Source of the DNA: Bugulina stolonifera
Lineage: Eukaryota > Bryozoa > Gymnolaemata > Cheilostomatida > Bugulidae
Direction: 5' to 3'
Assembly (NCBI GenBank): GCA_935421135.1
Contig: OW285190.1
Span: 8,752,501-8,816,500, forward strand
DNA: 64,000 nucleotides
Below the pieces are notes generated by a model. It had not been told where the DNA came from. It ran no database searches and was given only the letters and a program-made list of their open reading frames with translations. The translations under genes and the position numbers were made by a program. Positions 1 to 14,111 of this stretch are shown piece by piece. Numbering within the stretch: position 1 is the first letter of the stretch; each line of letters starts with the position of its first letter.

Positions 1-2061
1 TACCTATAGCTGCTGAAATTCAATACTATGTGCAAAAACAAATAGTATTCCTACCTGTTCCAGAATAAAAACATCAACGTTATAGTAAAATATTTTACAT
101 AAAGCAATACAACAATTGCAATATTATTTAGATGAAATATTCTATACAATAATGATCATTAAAAATAACGTATCTAATAAACATAAATTGATTATCTAAT
201 TCTTTGTTCTACCAAAAACAATTTACTTCTATTTTATACTTTGATTTTTATTTATCGAATATCGACTCTTGTTCTTGTGACAATTTAGTAAGCAATATTT
301 TCCTGTATACTTGATGTAGGCCTATTGCTACAACAATTGTCATCAAAATAATTTATTTTATATAAAAATCAATGAAAATATAAATAATTATGATTATCAT
401 TATGATTATCTGATTGATTCTATTGATTCACTTCTATTACTATTATAATATAATTATAATTATATATTTTTTATATAAAATAATAATATGTATTTATATT
501 TTATTAGATTTTTTATTTATATATTATGTTATTGAATACAGACTCTTTCTCTAGTGACAATCCAACGAATACTAATATTTATGTTATTTTTTATATACAA
601 CATCATGATCATATTGATATTAATATTTATTATATACATGTATTTATTTTTGATTTTTTACTTTACCACTATTACCAGCAAAGTAAGATAAATACAACTA
701 TCTCCGATATTTATACTTCAGTCAAACTTCAAATTCCAATAGAGTACAACAATTTACTTTTGAGATTTAGATTTAATACCAAAACAATGTTTAAATTAAA
801 CTGTTTGGCCATTGCCCTTATCAAAAAGTTTTCATTGCTCTGCAAATGCGTTCGGAAAACTTCAAAAAACTAGAGAAAGTGGAACTCATATTCAAGTCCT
901 ATGAAACTATTGATACAATGACTAACTTGGTTAGTAAAGCAGAATAATTTATTTGTGTGCAAGTTGCTGGTCCAAGCTACTATCAACTTACTTTGACATT
1001 TGGGAATTAGCCTAACACGTTGTTATCAATCAAACGATCGCTAGATTAGAGGGAAATTTTGCGATCAGCAGTCACTCAGCAACCAGTAAACCTATTTCGA
1101 TTGCGAAAACTGCCATGTCTTCAGCAAAACTAGCCAATTACCATGAGGGTACACCCTGCTGACCGTATATCCACCAAAATTGAGATGGGTACACGCCGTA
1201 TACTCCCGTATAACCACACTTTGAACACTGATTAATAACATGTTGTATTTCTTGACCGACTTCTTCTATATTATTATAGCGAGTAAAAGAGGGTCAAACA
1301 ATGTCTAAGGTATCACCAGAATATGCATGTATAATATGTATCTATGAAATTATTCCAAGATCTTGGAGCTCCTAACAAAGAGCTCATATGCAAGGAAGAA
1401 GCAGTTGCTGTGATTGGTCAAGTAAATTCTGATAAATCCAAGACCCCCCTTCTCCCATCTAATAGCCTCAAAGTGCTGCTCCTATTGAACTCAGGTAGCA
1501 TTTTGGAAACAATAAAATTATATTATAGTTGTGTTACTATAAACTGATAGAATGAATAACCAACAGAAATGGATGGCCTATCAAAAGGAACGAATAGCCA
1601 ATCAAGTAAGTTGAATAAACACACTGTCTAACACAATGAATGGAAGAGTGAATATGCAACCTCTATTGAATACAATGCACACAATAATATCATAATCTGT
1701 GTATTTTGAAACTGTTCTCATCTACTTTGAATCATCCATAGGGCTGAATGAATGAGCTAACTGTAATAATGAATGTATATCCTAGCACTCTAGCAATTTT
1801 GAAGATGCTATCTACTGAAATGAGTGCAACAACAGGCAGAATGAATAACCTTCCTGCAATAACTAACTACCTAGTTTGATTATTGAACCACTACACACAC
1901 AATGTATAGCAGAGATAATAATAATTATATTGACTATAACAGAGTGAACTACTTTTTCGAATATTCTTTTTCAAACGACTACTCTTATCTTAGAGCTTAG
2001 CTGCAGTTAATCATAAGAAATGAAATTTATGGTGTCAATTAAATATATTACAACGTTAAAT
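1..2061. other. AT-rich non-coding DNA
   Basis: No supportable gene. Short open frames here are AT-rich, low in complexity and match nothing I recognise. The stretch 1110-1235 is a dispersed repeat that recurs, diverged, at about 16340-16465: both contain an 'actagcca...atgagggtacac' core and end in 'ccacattt/cttcgaacactg'-like sequence. I see no UNC93 exon upstream of copy 1. Confidence 0.6.
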
Positions 2062-2760
2062 CAGGGGCGGATCCAGGGGTGGTGCAAGTGGTGCATCTAA
2101 AATTTTTTTTTCAATTTATTTTGTTTTGTTGATTATGTTTGCTAATTATTCAAATGTGTGTGTCAACTTAGCACAAAGGTATATTTTTGTAATGCATAGG
2201 GGTTCCAAAACATATTTCTTGATCCATGTATATGTTCCAACCATTTTTGCCATTTGTAAGTCGGAGTTGAATGAGCACCATTGTCAAATCTTAGTCACAA
2301 GAAACTTTTCTATTCTATTCTATGTATTTCTAGGCCGGCCCATAGAATAGATAAGAGGATACAAATTTTGATTCATTTTGCTTATATAATTATATTGTTC
2401 ATTGAATAAATATATTATTTATTATCATTTATGTTTTGCTTTAAAACAAAACAATTATAGGCTAGTTACCACTATTCAACATAACTCAACTTGCCATCAA
2501 CTCATTTAACTGAATGAACTGAAATGGCTCTTAGATCCTCCTGGACCCACAGATGCCAGGATTTTGCTTTGCGGCGGAGGCGCTGCTCCGGACCCCGCTG
2601 GGGGCTTACAGTGCCCCCCAAACTCCCAGCTGGAAAGGACGCTGCAATGCAGTGTGACAGGGCACAAAGCGCGCTGCATATAAAACTGAAGTTTTACGTT
2701 AAGAAAAGCCATCACTATCAATTTTTCACCACCCTTACTTCATTCCTGGATCCGCCACTG
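2062..2760. mobile_element. non-autonomous hAT-like DNA transposon
   Basis: The left end CAGGGGCGGATCCAGG and the right end CCTGGATCCGCCACTG are inverted repeats with one mismatch over 16 bp, about 699 bp apart. The CAGnGGCGGATCCAGG type of end is familiar from hAT-superfamily elements. I see no transposase frame and no perfect 8-bp target duplication: flanks ...acgttaaat and atgttata... match only partly. The right end lies 193 bp before the ATG of UNC93-like copy 1, so the element sits in its 5' flank. Confidence 0.65.
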
Positions 2761-2952
2761 ATGTTATAGTTATAGTTAAATTATCGCCTGACTAGTTTTG
2801 ACAGTGTTTAACGACTTATAAGCACTATATTGACTGGATAGAGGACATCTTAGGCTGTAGCATGGTAGTAGTTCACACAATTAAATTTAATGTACATGTA
2901 ACTTGTGAGGAGCATAGATTTTCGTCTTGATTTTCAGAGCCTATCTACAGTT

Positions 2953-5900
2953 ATGGATACTGAGCTAGACTGTTATACTGCAGAGGAAGATGAGGAGAAA
3001 CAGGGGATTCTGGGAACTGATTCATCTCACTCAGATGACGCTGGATTCCGTAACGTTTCACAGGTGCTATAATGCATAACATTATATGTAGATGTATATA
3101 CTATATGCATGTACATGTGTATGCATAACATTATATATGGGGATGTACATTTACATGCATATACCATATGCATGTACATACATGTGTATATGCATGAACA
3201 TGTTTGTCGTGATGTTTTTATGCACGCGGGTATGAGGTACGAGTACTAGAGGGAATTAAGATTGGTCTATTAATTCATCCTTATTCCAGTGCTGATTAGA
3301 ATGCTGTGCTGACCTGTAGGTCCGAGTTGTCCTAGCATTTATGTGTAATCAACATGACTGTGTCATGCCTAGTATCCCAGCACTCTAGCTGTTAGTCTCG
3401 AAGGACCTTGGCTAAGAGTCTACTAGTTTAGAAGAGATAAATCCAGTGTTGTTATATACATGTACATACGTACATGCACATGCAGAATGTACTGTAGATG
3501 TGACTTTATTGAGCTCCAGCAGACAACTGAACTGAATACAAAAATGTCGCTACTTGTATGCAAAAACTGCTTCTGGTAATTTACGGCGAAAAGACGACTA
3601 ACAGTCGGTCTTACAAATAACCAAAACATCCAAATAAAGGTACAAGGGCCGACCAGAGGTTGGCCTTTTATCAAAGTCATAGAATTGCTTGTAATGGCCA
3701 ACACAAACATTATAGACTTGGAGTATCCACATAACAGGAAAAATATACACATATATCTACATGCAAGTATAATTCATTTATGGCCACTCGGTAGTCGGTC
3801 ACTACCTTCTCTTTAGTCTGACATTTCGGGTCGGTCCTCCTTACTACATAGGTATAGGTAGGGCCTCATCACAGCATGCATTCTTTAATCTAGGGTACTA
3901 TTATGTTATATGGCAATTTAATAGGCTATGCATATACATGTAACATCTGAGTTACAGTGCGTTGGTACTAGGCCTGCACCGGTGTTGCCTCCCACTGATA
4001 TTCGGTTTTTGGGGTGGTGGTAATCAAACACCGGTTGACACCGGTTATCTTGTGCCTAGTCTCATTCGGTGTCAACCGATGCCAAATTTGGATCGATATA
4101 CCGAACCGCACCGGACCCTTGATCCTGGTCTCAAGCGGTGTTAGACAGTGTCAACTTTGGTTTGATATACCGGATCGAACCGGTCCAAGAGCTAGTTTGC
4201 CTAATAGAGTTGTCCCATCATGATTGTTCAATAAAGGAGAACAAAAATCCTCAACACTTTCTTGCAACATGAGTTCATGCCAATCATTGTTTATTTTATT
4301 TTCAGATATGGCAGGCAGACAGGGCTTCATTAAAACATAGTATTATGTATATTATTTTTATTTAAGTGGCTATTGGGTTAATGAAAGTAATCAGTGCTTA
4401 CTCCTACTCCCAAGATTTTGTATTTGCCCATGTAGTCTAGTGAGTCTTAAGTTGCATTGGGTCTTACTTCACCTATTTTATGTAATTTTAATAAATATAT
4501 TAAATATAAAAACATGAGGCTGGACACACACCCAACCGACTACATATAATTTATTAGATTTATTACTGATTGTGACCAAATTACAGAAGAAAAACAGCAA
4601 ACATTGTTTCCACCACACTCGTACCATTGACACAAAAAGATAACAAATTTAAAATGACGTGGGCTAACTACATATCACAAGAGAAAGAAGAAACGCTAGC
4701 ATAGTTGCATATGATGTAATGATAATGTAGGGAATCTTTCTTGCAAGCTTTCTTGATAGATTGCTGATTTGGTATAATTCAGTGTGTCCACCGATTGAAT
4801 CTAGCAGATTTGTCTTCAGATGGGATATTACGATGGCTCAGTCCGATGAATTCTACCTACAAAATATTGATTGAACATTAGTATTAGCTTAGCTTATTTT
4901 AAATAAATAAAGAGCTGGTGCTTACCAAAAGCATAACTACACAACGATTTTAAATTAAAAAGCCATAATTTATAATGATTAACTATTATAAGCATTGTAG
5001 CTATTCTTAGTTACAAGCGAATATAACCAAACTTAAACATTAGTAGTAGATTAATTATAATAGAATTAATCCAATGGTATGTTTAAATTTAATTATTTTA
5101 TACTATAATATATAATTATAATAATAATCCATTATATTCGATCGTATCCTACTGTTCTATTTCAGCACACTATTCATGAACAAAGCAATCATATGCAAAC
5201 GATAGAATATAATATACCAGAATCTGCTAAGTTACGTAATTATGAATCAATTTATTATAATTTAATAATAATTACTACCTCCACAACATTGATAATCAAT
5301 CACAGCCACGATGGCAGTTAATGTTGAAACGGATTAGCGAAGGTATGCAACCTAATTTGAAGTGAGGTAAACAAGAACACGTGATATTAGACCGCATAAA
5401 TATTGAATGACTACTGGCATAGCGGTCCGGTTCGATAACATCGAACTACACCGAACCATCGATATATCGTTTGGGCACGGTGCCGGTGCGATTCGGTGCA
5501 TACAAAATTTGCCGATGTGTGACACCGAGGGTTCACACACCGTTTACATCGTTTGAAACCGAAACACCGTGCAGGCCTAGTTGGTACCCATGTGAAGACT
5601 CAATAAACTGATGAGTTCAACTTTTGAGAGTATAAACGACCACTGACTGATTTCAAGCAGCAGTGCTTCAGATTACACCCTTTGATAATGAGCAAACAAG
5701 AAGAAAAGCTTACTTTGGATTTCGTTTTTTTAAGTATGACCTTCAGCCCAACAGGCATATTGCTAAATTAATGGGTTAACTCTTGCTTATAAACAACTGA
5801 GTGCGTATGCCTGCTAATAGGACAATATTAATTGCTATCGACTGTATTGTTGCTATGGCTGTTGTCTTAGATTTGGCGAAATATTATCGTGTTGGAAACC

Positions 5901-8900
5901 TCTATATTTATACTTTGTGGAGCTTCTCTGGCATTGGAGCAGCTTCCATCTAGTTTCTTTACAGAGGACGGATTGGGAACTGCAATATTTGCGGTCATGT
6001 ATGCTGTTCAGTTGGTAACAGCGCTATTTATAGCTAATCCACTCATTTCAATCATAGGTAGGATTTCTTAAAATTAATGCAAATTTATTTTTAACGCTCA
6101 TCCCATTATAATACAGAGATTGGCCACAATTTCAATCACTCTATGCCTGCCAGAAGGAAGCCCATCCTGGCCAGAGGAAACACCATCCTAGCCAGAGCAA
6201 AACTAAAACCTGACAAACCAAAACCTGTTTCTTTAGCAGAATAAAAAATATCATGTTTCTTACTATTTATGAGTACTCTGGAACTCCCACAAGTATGCAA
6301 TGTATATGTATGCTGAATTTGATTGTATTGTTCTTAAATCACAGGTGCTAAATGGGCATTGGTGGTTGCCCTGATAGGTTACACAGTACATGCTGCTGGC
6401 TTTTTCTATCCAACTTGGGGAGTATTGATACCTCTCTCAATCATTAGAGGACTTAGCTCAGTGAAGTTGATAAGTCGTGCATATTACTTAAATATGGTAA
6501 GTTAGACAGTCAAATAAAACCACTAAGGTGTAAACTATTAATATAAGTTACTATGGACAAATTCAAGCTGGTATGCTTTAAAATGTGGTTTTTACGGAGT
6601 AAATTCACAAAAACTGTTATTGCGCAGCAGCAGCAGCAGCAGCTATTGCTTTGAGGAGGTATTTTAAATTTTGCCCAGACGATTTGTAGAAAAGCTCAAA
6701 TAAACTTTGGTTAGTTTGTAAAGATTTGCCACCATAGCTTCAATAAGCCAATATAAAATATTGTAAAGTTTTAGAGCATAGTTACATACGAGTGCCGATA
6801 GGTCACTGGTATGGGAAGGGCTTGGAAGGTGGTAGAGGCCGACCAAGTAATCTTCTGCTCATGACATAAAGAGTGAACAGTTATTAGGTGCTCTTCTTAT
6901 TGTATATCTGACGTAGGCCGATGGCGAGACTCATTGAAGAGCTCAGGACCGACGTAGGTCTTGTAGACTTTATACTCCGGAGGAGTGCAATGAAAGATCT
7001 GGTATTCTAGGATCTTAAGGCCGACGCTAGATTCATATAGAATCCGGGATCGACCTGAGTCGTAGAAGTGGTGTAGAGATATGCTTAAACGAGGATGGGG
7101 ATAAACTCAAGCCGTATGGATCTATGGATCCGCCGGTGGAGTTACTCGCCTACAAGAGAAAGCCTTTATAGGCTTGAGTTAGAAGATGCTGCTTTATTAG
7201 AGCACAATCAACAACTGATTTCATACAGAAAATGTGCTGTCTTATATACTAGTTCTACTTCCGGCAAAAAGAGGCCAATAAGGTATCGGCCGGCCGATAA
7301 GGTATCGGGTCCGGAACTGATGCAACAACATAGATGGTTCCGCCCGACGTCGGCCACAAAAAGGGTCGGCCTTGGCACAAAAAGTGCTTACAATAATCCG
7401 AAACATAAAGTATATAAGTATGAGCCTATTCCAAAGCATCGGCCCCAAGTGATACTTATAATATATGGCAAAAAACTCTATTAAATATAAACAAACAAGA
7501 GAAGATAATTGCTAACAATATGTGGGAAAAACCAAGTTGTAATTCCAATAGTCTGATTGACAGATAATAATAGTGAAGCACACAATAGTAGTTGATTATA
7601 TATAAGTGGTATAAACACGCATGAATATAATTGCATAAGATAAGACACATGCATGAATGGATGTGGATAATATGGATAAGTGTGTACGTGCATAATAATG
7701 TCAGTGCACATTGTCAATATACATAAAACGTAAGAACTCAGTCTATGTCCAGGCAGGCTGTTTCACCACAATATATAAATGAATATTATTCAGTGTTCTT
7801 TGTTCATCCAGGCTGGGCATAAACTACAGTATTGTAGAGCTGCAACGATAAACTTGTTTACAATTAAAGCATTGGTTAGCTTCTCTAGCTGATTTCAATA
7901 ACACCACCAATTAGCACAGGATGTCTGAAATACTGCTATTTGTAGATAAACATAAAGTGTGAGTGATTGAGAGTAAAAAATATTTGAAAGTTTTTCAAAG
8001 TAAAACTACACCCATGATATAGAGGTACTTAAACCTACATTAACTTTACATCATCCTTAAGCTCGAAATATGCACCCCACAGCTAGTGTTGTGAAGCTCC
8101 TGAAAATTGCAATACTGCAATGTTTTGTGCTATAGGGTTCACACTAGTGCTGATGTTAGCACGGGTGAGGGAAGCCCTTGGTAGTGGTAGTGGGCTGCCA
8201 AGGTAAACTTCCACACATTACATAAAGAGTGAACAATTATGTAAGCTCTGATAGGTATTGTAGAGGGCGTAGGCCGATGCTTAGGCTCATTAAAAAGTCA
8301 GGGATAGGCGTAGGTCCGATGGTTTATACTCTTAAGAGTGCAGAAAGTGTCAATGTTGACGTGAGAACGTAGGCCCATCAAAGAGTCAAGTATCGACTAA
8401 GGTCCGATGTTTATACTCATCAAGAGTGTGGTAAGAGTCTTATACGAGTATGAGGACGAGCTTAAAAGGGTCGGTCATGCATAAAAAGTGCTTACAATCA
8501 TGTGAAACGGATTATGTATTAAAATGACTATGATCTAAGACGTCGGCCATTACTTATAATAGGCAAAAAGACTTAGAATGAAAGTAGTCAATAATGCACT
8601 TGTAATAACGATACAATAGCAGTAAACAAGTGCAAAGACATGATTGGTTGATGAATAAAGCACATGAGCAGGCAGTTAATTGACAACAATACTGACAGTA
8701 ATGATAAGTAAGGAAGAACTGTACATGCATATATATGTATATAGCCCATGTACATGTAGTAGTGAGTGTCTGCAGGCTAGATGAGCTGGAACACCACAAT
8801 ACTTTAAGATGTAACATAATTGAATACTTTATTTTAAGCCTTATACAGTGGGGTAATTGTTAGAATACAGATTGTAGGCCGAACAGGCATAGGAGCTCAT

Positions 8901-11900
8901 ATTGATAGTGATTGGAAGTTGTCCTATTTCATTTTATTCTATAAATTGGGAGAGGACAACTGCTAAATATCATCAATAATGTTCATGCTAACAGTGTGAA
9001 GTTTGTTTACAGGACAATAGATGATATTGGACAGTTACAGTTATGTATGTGAATGTACCTAGTGAAATGCACTATAGCACTAAAGCACGTTTTTATATTG
9101 CAATACTTCTTATCCTATCCAGGTGGCGCATGACTATGCGCAGTTAAAAGGTATATCTAAGGATGCTGCTGCAAGCCTCATATTCGGACTGTCAGAGGGT
9201 GTCTATAAAATATGTAAGTTTGTAGGATAAGTAGCCAAACCTCCACATTACAGTTCTAATCTTTTCTTGAGTAAATGATGCGCATAGTAATTTGCTGTGG
9301 TTCTCTCAGCAAAATAGTCGGAGCATTGCTCGTTGCCGAGTGCCCAAACTATGGTGAACACTTAGGCTATGAAAGTTTAGGTCAACGTTATGAGCCAAAA
9401 GTAGCTGAGCGTCTGCATGAGGCATGAATTCTTACTGAATACGCGACAAGAGATTTCGTATATTTTATAATGTAGCCAATACGTCTTTCTGAATCTTTAG
9501 AAAATGAGAGTTATCTTCTCTTTCTTCTGTATGCTCGGTTAGACCACTTGCTTAGCTGGATGGCTCAAATGTTTTGAGCCTTTTCCCCACATTTAAGTTT
9601 TTCTATATGCTTGCCTTTCGCATAATTGATGCTATCGGTATCAACATCATGTGTGCTGATAACAATGGGCTAGCATCACAGGTACTTCTAGCCAATCGAG
9701 GACAAGTTTTTTACCGATGTTGAGAGAGTCTTCGTCGCTTTATCAGGTATTTTTCATTTCCCACTCAACTACTTTGGACTAGGCTGTTTATTAGGTCGGA
9801 TTTAAAACAATCCTATTGGCGCAGAACACCCATCAGAAAACTTGATGACTTATATAAACTTTGGTACTGTAATGCCCATGGCTGATTCTATCATTAACTG
9901 TAGACTGACCGATCATTTACTGTTCTTAGGTTACAGTGGTCATACACTGCAGTTAACCAACCATTGCACGGTAGCATGATATAATAAAAATATGCTGTAG
10001 TTGTAGCTGCTAACTAATCTACATGTTGGATATTACAACAGAATTACTGCTCCAGAATGTATCTGCTACCGGGTACCTGTTACACTGTACATTGCACCTG
10101 TTACACTGTACATTGTACCTATTACACTGACCTCGTATCTATGACACTGCACCTGGTATATGTTACACTGACCTGGCACCTATGATATTGCACCTGTTAC
10201 CTGTTATACAAGTACTAGCTCAGTGTTCATATAAAACTGTGTGCATAATAATTACATTGTACTATGTTTCTTTTCTACAGCACCAGTTTGGGGAAATCTC
10301 GTTTCTAGCAAGGTGCTAGAACCAGCCAACTCCACTTTTAGAGTTGGGCTGGTGAATGACTCGGTGAGTAGCCATTTTTATTCCACAACTTCTTTGCTAT
10401 CAAATAATTACTGCATAACGATTTGTCTTCATCCACAAGCACTTTCGTACTAACTCAGATCTACACGTACGTGTATTAGTACGTTTAATATAGTAGTCAA
10501 TCTAAGAAATAGGAAGGTTGTAGGTAACCATGGTTAATAAGGAAGCACCCTCTCTTACTGGAATCTCAAAGCATAACTTGTGATTAAGTCAAATTTATGC
10601 CTCTAACTAAGCTAATAGCTTTACCTGCTTACCTCAGTGTGTAGTCACGTCTTTACACCAGGACTCGATGTTCTGTTAACAATACTTTCAACTCCTACAG
10701 AAGTGTCTTTTTTGTATTATTGGAATTGATACAAAAACTTCTACTCAAATGCTTTTTAGCAGTCTGAGGTAGTACACCTATGCTGCATACTGACAGGTAT
10801 AATATTAGTCGTACTATGCATATTCTATTTTAAGGAACTACATGTATCTCTGTGCGGAAAGAATTTCTGTCCTGAGGATATCGCCAGCATTTCTTCCCTT
10901 CAAGGACCTCCAGAAAATCAGGTGATTATTTTTATTTCTGCTATTAATCAGAAATATTATTTGATTAAATTTATTCAGCCAATAAATATGTAGACTGTAG
11001 TTATTAGCTATGGCCACACCATTTTCACCAAGTTTTGCAGCACCTAATCAGCTAGCGCAGTAGTCAGTCCCATTTACCACTGCAAACTCTTACACCTTGA
11101 CCCCTGGTTGCAAATAAAGGTGACAATGTGGCAGTCTGATCTAAACTTTGTCAAAACAAGGCACCCCTAGATCATCGAAACACTTGAGTTTCTCGGAACA
11201 AAAATGCTGTTTTTTATTTGGCTTGGGCTGGTGAGTTGAGGAATCATTAATCAGGTTCAACTGTGCCTCTTACTAAACATCTTATTTAGTGCAGCATGCT
11301 TTGGGTCTAAGTCTACATTTTTCTTAAAGTACATACATTTACATGTATGCATGTGAACACATGTTGCTTCATACAGCAAAATAGTTAATAAGATGGTCTA
11401 CAGAGCTCCTCTTACTCTCACTGGATATATGAGATGAATGGCAATACCAATAGTTTGTTTACGTGTACATGATATGCATGAAATTCATGGGACATGTAGA
11501 CTCAATGTAGACTGCAACAGAGGAATAAACTAAACCTACAAATTTCAATCTGTCAACAACCACGACAGAAATTCCAACCTTTAGGTATAGGACTAAAAAG
11601 CTCTACATGTACTTGAATTTACGTGATTTTTACTTTATTTTAGCTGTATACATTGGTTGGAATATATACTGGTTGTATGTCTGTGGCTGTGATAATTGCC
11701 TGCTTTCTCCAACAACTTCCATCTGATAGCAAGAAGAAAATATCCTGTTCCAGAGATGTTTGGCAGCTAAAAGATGTCCTTGCCTCATTTATGCTGTTCA
11801 AAGACTATAGGTTGATCCTGCTGGTTCCTTTGTGCATACAAAATGGGATGATGAGAACGTTTTTTCTTGCCGATTTCCCAGAAGTAAAGAATTATGAAAG

Positions 11901-13708
11901 TTGTTCTATATGACTGTATCTGCATGTGTGTAAATTATTCTGGTGAAAAAAATTTCTTTTACGACCAATTCAACGTGATTCAGCTTTGCAATAGGTTAAC
12001 TACACATGGTATTTTGAAATATGCATATTTTGCATAGCATCCACAAAACACAGCAAGTTGTTCACCCTAATGTAGTGTCTTCGCGACCTCTTGGATTGAT
12101 CAGGGCCGCAAATAAAAATTCAAAAATGGCCCAACCTAGGCCCAGGAGCTATTGACCTGAAATTTTGTTTGGTATGAAAATAACATCCTTAGCGAATTGC
12201 TACACCCAGGTTTACACCCACATGTACAACAATGGAGATTTTGATTTGGGCCCAGGTCGGTGTGTTCACGACTTTGTGACGAAAGTAGTCTGGAAATATT
12301 CGAACATGTTCGCCTGTACCTGAAATTTAGGTCGCGAAGACGCTAATCAATTCAGCTTCTCTTTTGTGTTTGTAGGCATTTGTAACCTGTCCGCTTGGCA
12401 GCTGGTGGGTTGGATACATCTCTGTATGCTACAGTTTAAGCAATGGAGTTGGTTGTGTAGTAATAGGAAGCATGGTTAGATATGTTGGAAGGTGGCCTAT
12501 GTTTGTATTTGGTAAACATTTTGTTCTAACGATGTACATTATTAGTTACAGTAATTAGGCGTCTTTGGAAACTGTACTAGTTCATATGAGACTGTTTTTA
12601 ATACCTGAACACAGCTTGAGCATTCAGGCGTGACTAATGCTTGCTCTGAAGGGTAATCCCCATGTTAACAACAGATATTATTACCAGGCACACCTTGCGT
12701 TATAGCTAACTAGCTAGTTGTAGATTATTGAATAAAATAAGTTGTTATTGCTGCAGATTGCTATTTATAAAGCTTACAAGGTGCAATATACGAATACAAC
12801 TAATATCTTGCCCTCTACCAGATCATTTTTGTATGATTTTATGTTTTATTATTAATTACACTTTTCAACCATCCTCCATGTCTCCCTCTTCAATTTTTCA
12901 TATACCACAGCTTGCTACATTCTCCTATTTTGCTATTACAGGTCGCCTGAGTGTACATGCATAGGTTGTTGGAGTTATCAGCCCAATTAAGGGATGCTCT
13001 AACTCTCTGCTATTATTGTAGGTTTAATGGCTAACCTGGGCGCACTCATTCCTCTCGTATACTATAAACTTACTACAGATAAAATATACTTTTACTTCTT
13101 ATTTTCTGCTATCTGGGGTTTGGCGGATGCTGTATTGATGGTTAGACAGTATGGTAAGTATACTATCATGTTCTGAGTTAGAGTTTATGTCTACAGTGTA
13201 TATAACTTCATCATACAGATATCACAGACCTTTTTGTATTTTCAAGCGAAAGAAATTTTGCCATTAGCATTGGCTGACACTGATGACTGTGTGGCTTATT
13301 TTAACACAAAGATTGATAACAGATTTGTATGGTTGATTTTCAAAAAGAATCAATGGTAATACTGAAATCTTCAAAGAGTGTTTAGTCTGTGAAAACAAAA
13401 GGTCACAGCAGGGTACATGTAATACCCACATATTTACGGCTCTTTAGAGGGTCTTTGGTTGTTTACGATTCTTAGTGCTCTTATTTACAGCACTATTTGG
13501 AGTGATATTTAAAGAATATGGGCAGGCAAGCTTTGCTGTACTACGATTGCTACGCTCTCTTGGTCTCTGCATTTCATTTGCTTACCAAAGTCACCTCTGT
13601 ATGCTGACAAAGATATACATATTACTGAGTCTATTAGCTGTAGGATTTATAGGCTACTTAAGTGTTGAGATTACAGAGGAGAGAAGGAGCACCAAGTCAG
13701 ATCAGTAG
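2953..13708 (+). CDS. UNC93A-like MFS membrane protein, copy 1
   Basis: Ten coding exons read without a break: 2953-3063, 5871-6057, 6345-6496, 9123-9213, 10281-10363, 10763-10921, 11644-11883, 12376-12511, 13022-13153, 13491-13708. They sum to 1,509 bp (502 aa plus stop), and every junction I placed is GT-AG with matching phases. Family signatures are GLGTAIFAVMYA (exon 2), GFFYPTWGVLIP (exon 3), WGNLVSS (exon 5), the CGKNFC loop (exon 6), YTLVGIYTGC (exon 7), WGLADAV (exon 9) and ALFGVIF (exon 10). The protein is a polytopic membrane protein of the UNC-93 family; relatives regulate ion channels or traffic receptors, and the substrate here is unknown. The first 37 residues are hydrophilic and probably cytosolic. 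A conserved 'tttcag|agcc' just before the ATG suggests an upstream non-coding exon. If exon 6 starts at 10835 instead, the protein is 24 residues shorter. Confidence 0.9.
3400..3860 (-). mobile_element. possible solo-LTR remnant in intron 1 of copy 1
   Basis: This stretch resembles the other LTRs of the window read on the minus strand. It holds a 'ggccgacc...ggttggcc' block followed by 'ttgcttgtaatggcc', and an AATAAA-type signal (tttatt at about 3507 on +). I could not place ends or a target duplication, so the boundaries are rough. Confidence 0.35.
3969..5579. mobile_element. non-autonomous hAT-like element with 8-bp TSD
   Basis: The ends TAGGCCTGCACCGGTG and CACCGTGCAGGCCTA form terminal inverted repeats with one small gap. 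They are flanked by a perfect 8-bp direct repeat, gttggtac, at 3961-3968 and 5580-5587. An 8-bp duplication is the hallmark of hAT elements. The subterminal DNA holds several 'accggttgacaccgg'-like repeats. No transposase frame is present in the 1.6 kb, so it would need a helper. It lies in intron 1 of UNC93-like copy 1. Confidence 0.85.
6762..7770 (-). mobile_element. solo LTR (family member B)
   Basis: Starts TGTAAAGTTTTAGAGC and ends TTTCACCACA, with the 4-bp target duplication ATAT at 6758-6761 and 7771-7774. The reverse complement matches the solo LTR at 43152-44081 along its length, including 'gtaagcactttttgtgc', the 'ccgacgtcgg' block and the 'aaagcagcatct'-type segment after the AATAAA-like signal. 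No internal retroelement genes flank it. It sits in intron 3 of UNC93-like copy 1. Confidence 0.75.
8116..8798 (-). mobile_element. solo LTR (family member C)
   Basis: Begins TGCAATGTTTTGTGC and ends GGAACACCACA, with the 4-bp target duplication ATAC at 8112-8115 and 8799-8802. The internal segment with 'cacattacataaagagtgaac' is shared with the other members of the family (6.8 kb, and reverse-complemented at 27.4 and 43.97 kb). It is a second insertion in the same intron (intron 3) of copy 1, in the same orientation as the one at 6.8 kb. Confidence 0.75.
8911..8966. repeat. short inverted repeat with AAGTTGTCC ends
   Basis: GGAAGTTGTCC and its inverted partner GGACAACT bracket about 35 bp. 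The same end motif recurs at 24345-24430 as an inverted pair and singly at about 30758 and 38047. This could be a tiny non-autonomous element. Confidence 0.4.
10068..10207. repeat. degenerate short minisatellite
   Basis: Repeats of 'acctgttacactgtacattgc'-like sequence with variable 10-21-bp spacing (cacctgttac, cacctggtat, tgttacactgac). It lies in intron 4 of copy 1, just before exon 5. Confidence 0.5.
12073..12345. mobile_element. MITE with TA-flanked inverted ends
   Basis: TAGTGTCTTCGCGACCT at the left and AGGTCGCGAAGACGCTA at the right are near-perfect inverted repeats (one mismatch) about 270 bp apart. TA at both borders is compatible with a Tc1/mariner-type TA target. No coding capacity. 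It lies in intron 7 of copy 1 and is absent from the same intron of copy 3. Confidence 0.65.
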
Positions 13709-14111
13709 TCCTATGTTGTAAAGGTGAACATAGATACTAGTTAGACTTAATATAAAATCAAACGGTATACTCTCTAACAAAATAATTTTGTACTGAATAT
13801 CTTAATTACATGTACCTCTAAACTTACCAATGTACAATGTAATTGTAATGTCCAACTTTGGATAGCATACTACGTACAGAATAAGTACAGTGTAAGTGAA
13901 GTCAAAGGACGACCAACAGATATACACATGTACTTACTTAGTGCACATTGGATGGACATGTCCCTATATTGTCTATAGAATATAGTGTTATGCTAGCGCA
14001 ATGAAATGGTTACATTACGCACGCAAAATTACAATGAAATTATTTCATCAAACTACAATGATACGGTGTATTTGCATAGTAGAATCAGGGTAATAGTTTA
14101 ACTGCTGATAT

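Noticed and set aside
1344..1547. 67-residue open frame upstream of copy 1
   Set aside because: Short, without recognisable motif, splice context or repeat in the other paralogues.
7095..7484. 129-residue open frame
   Set aside because: Lies wholly within the solo LTR at 6762-7770 and has no domain.
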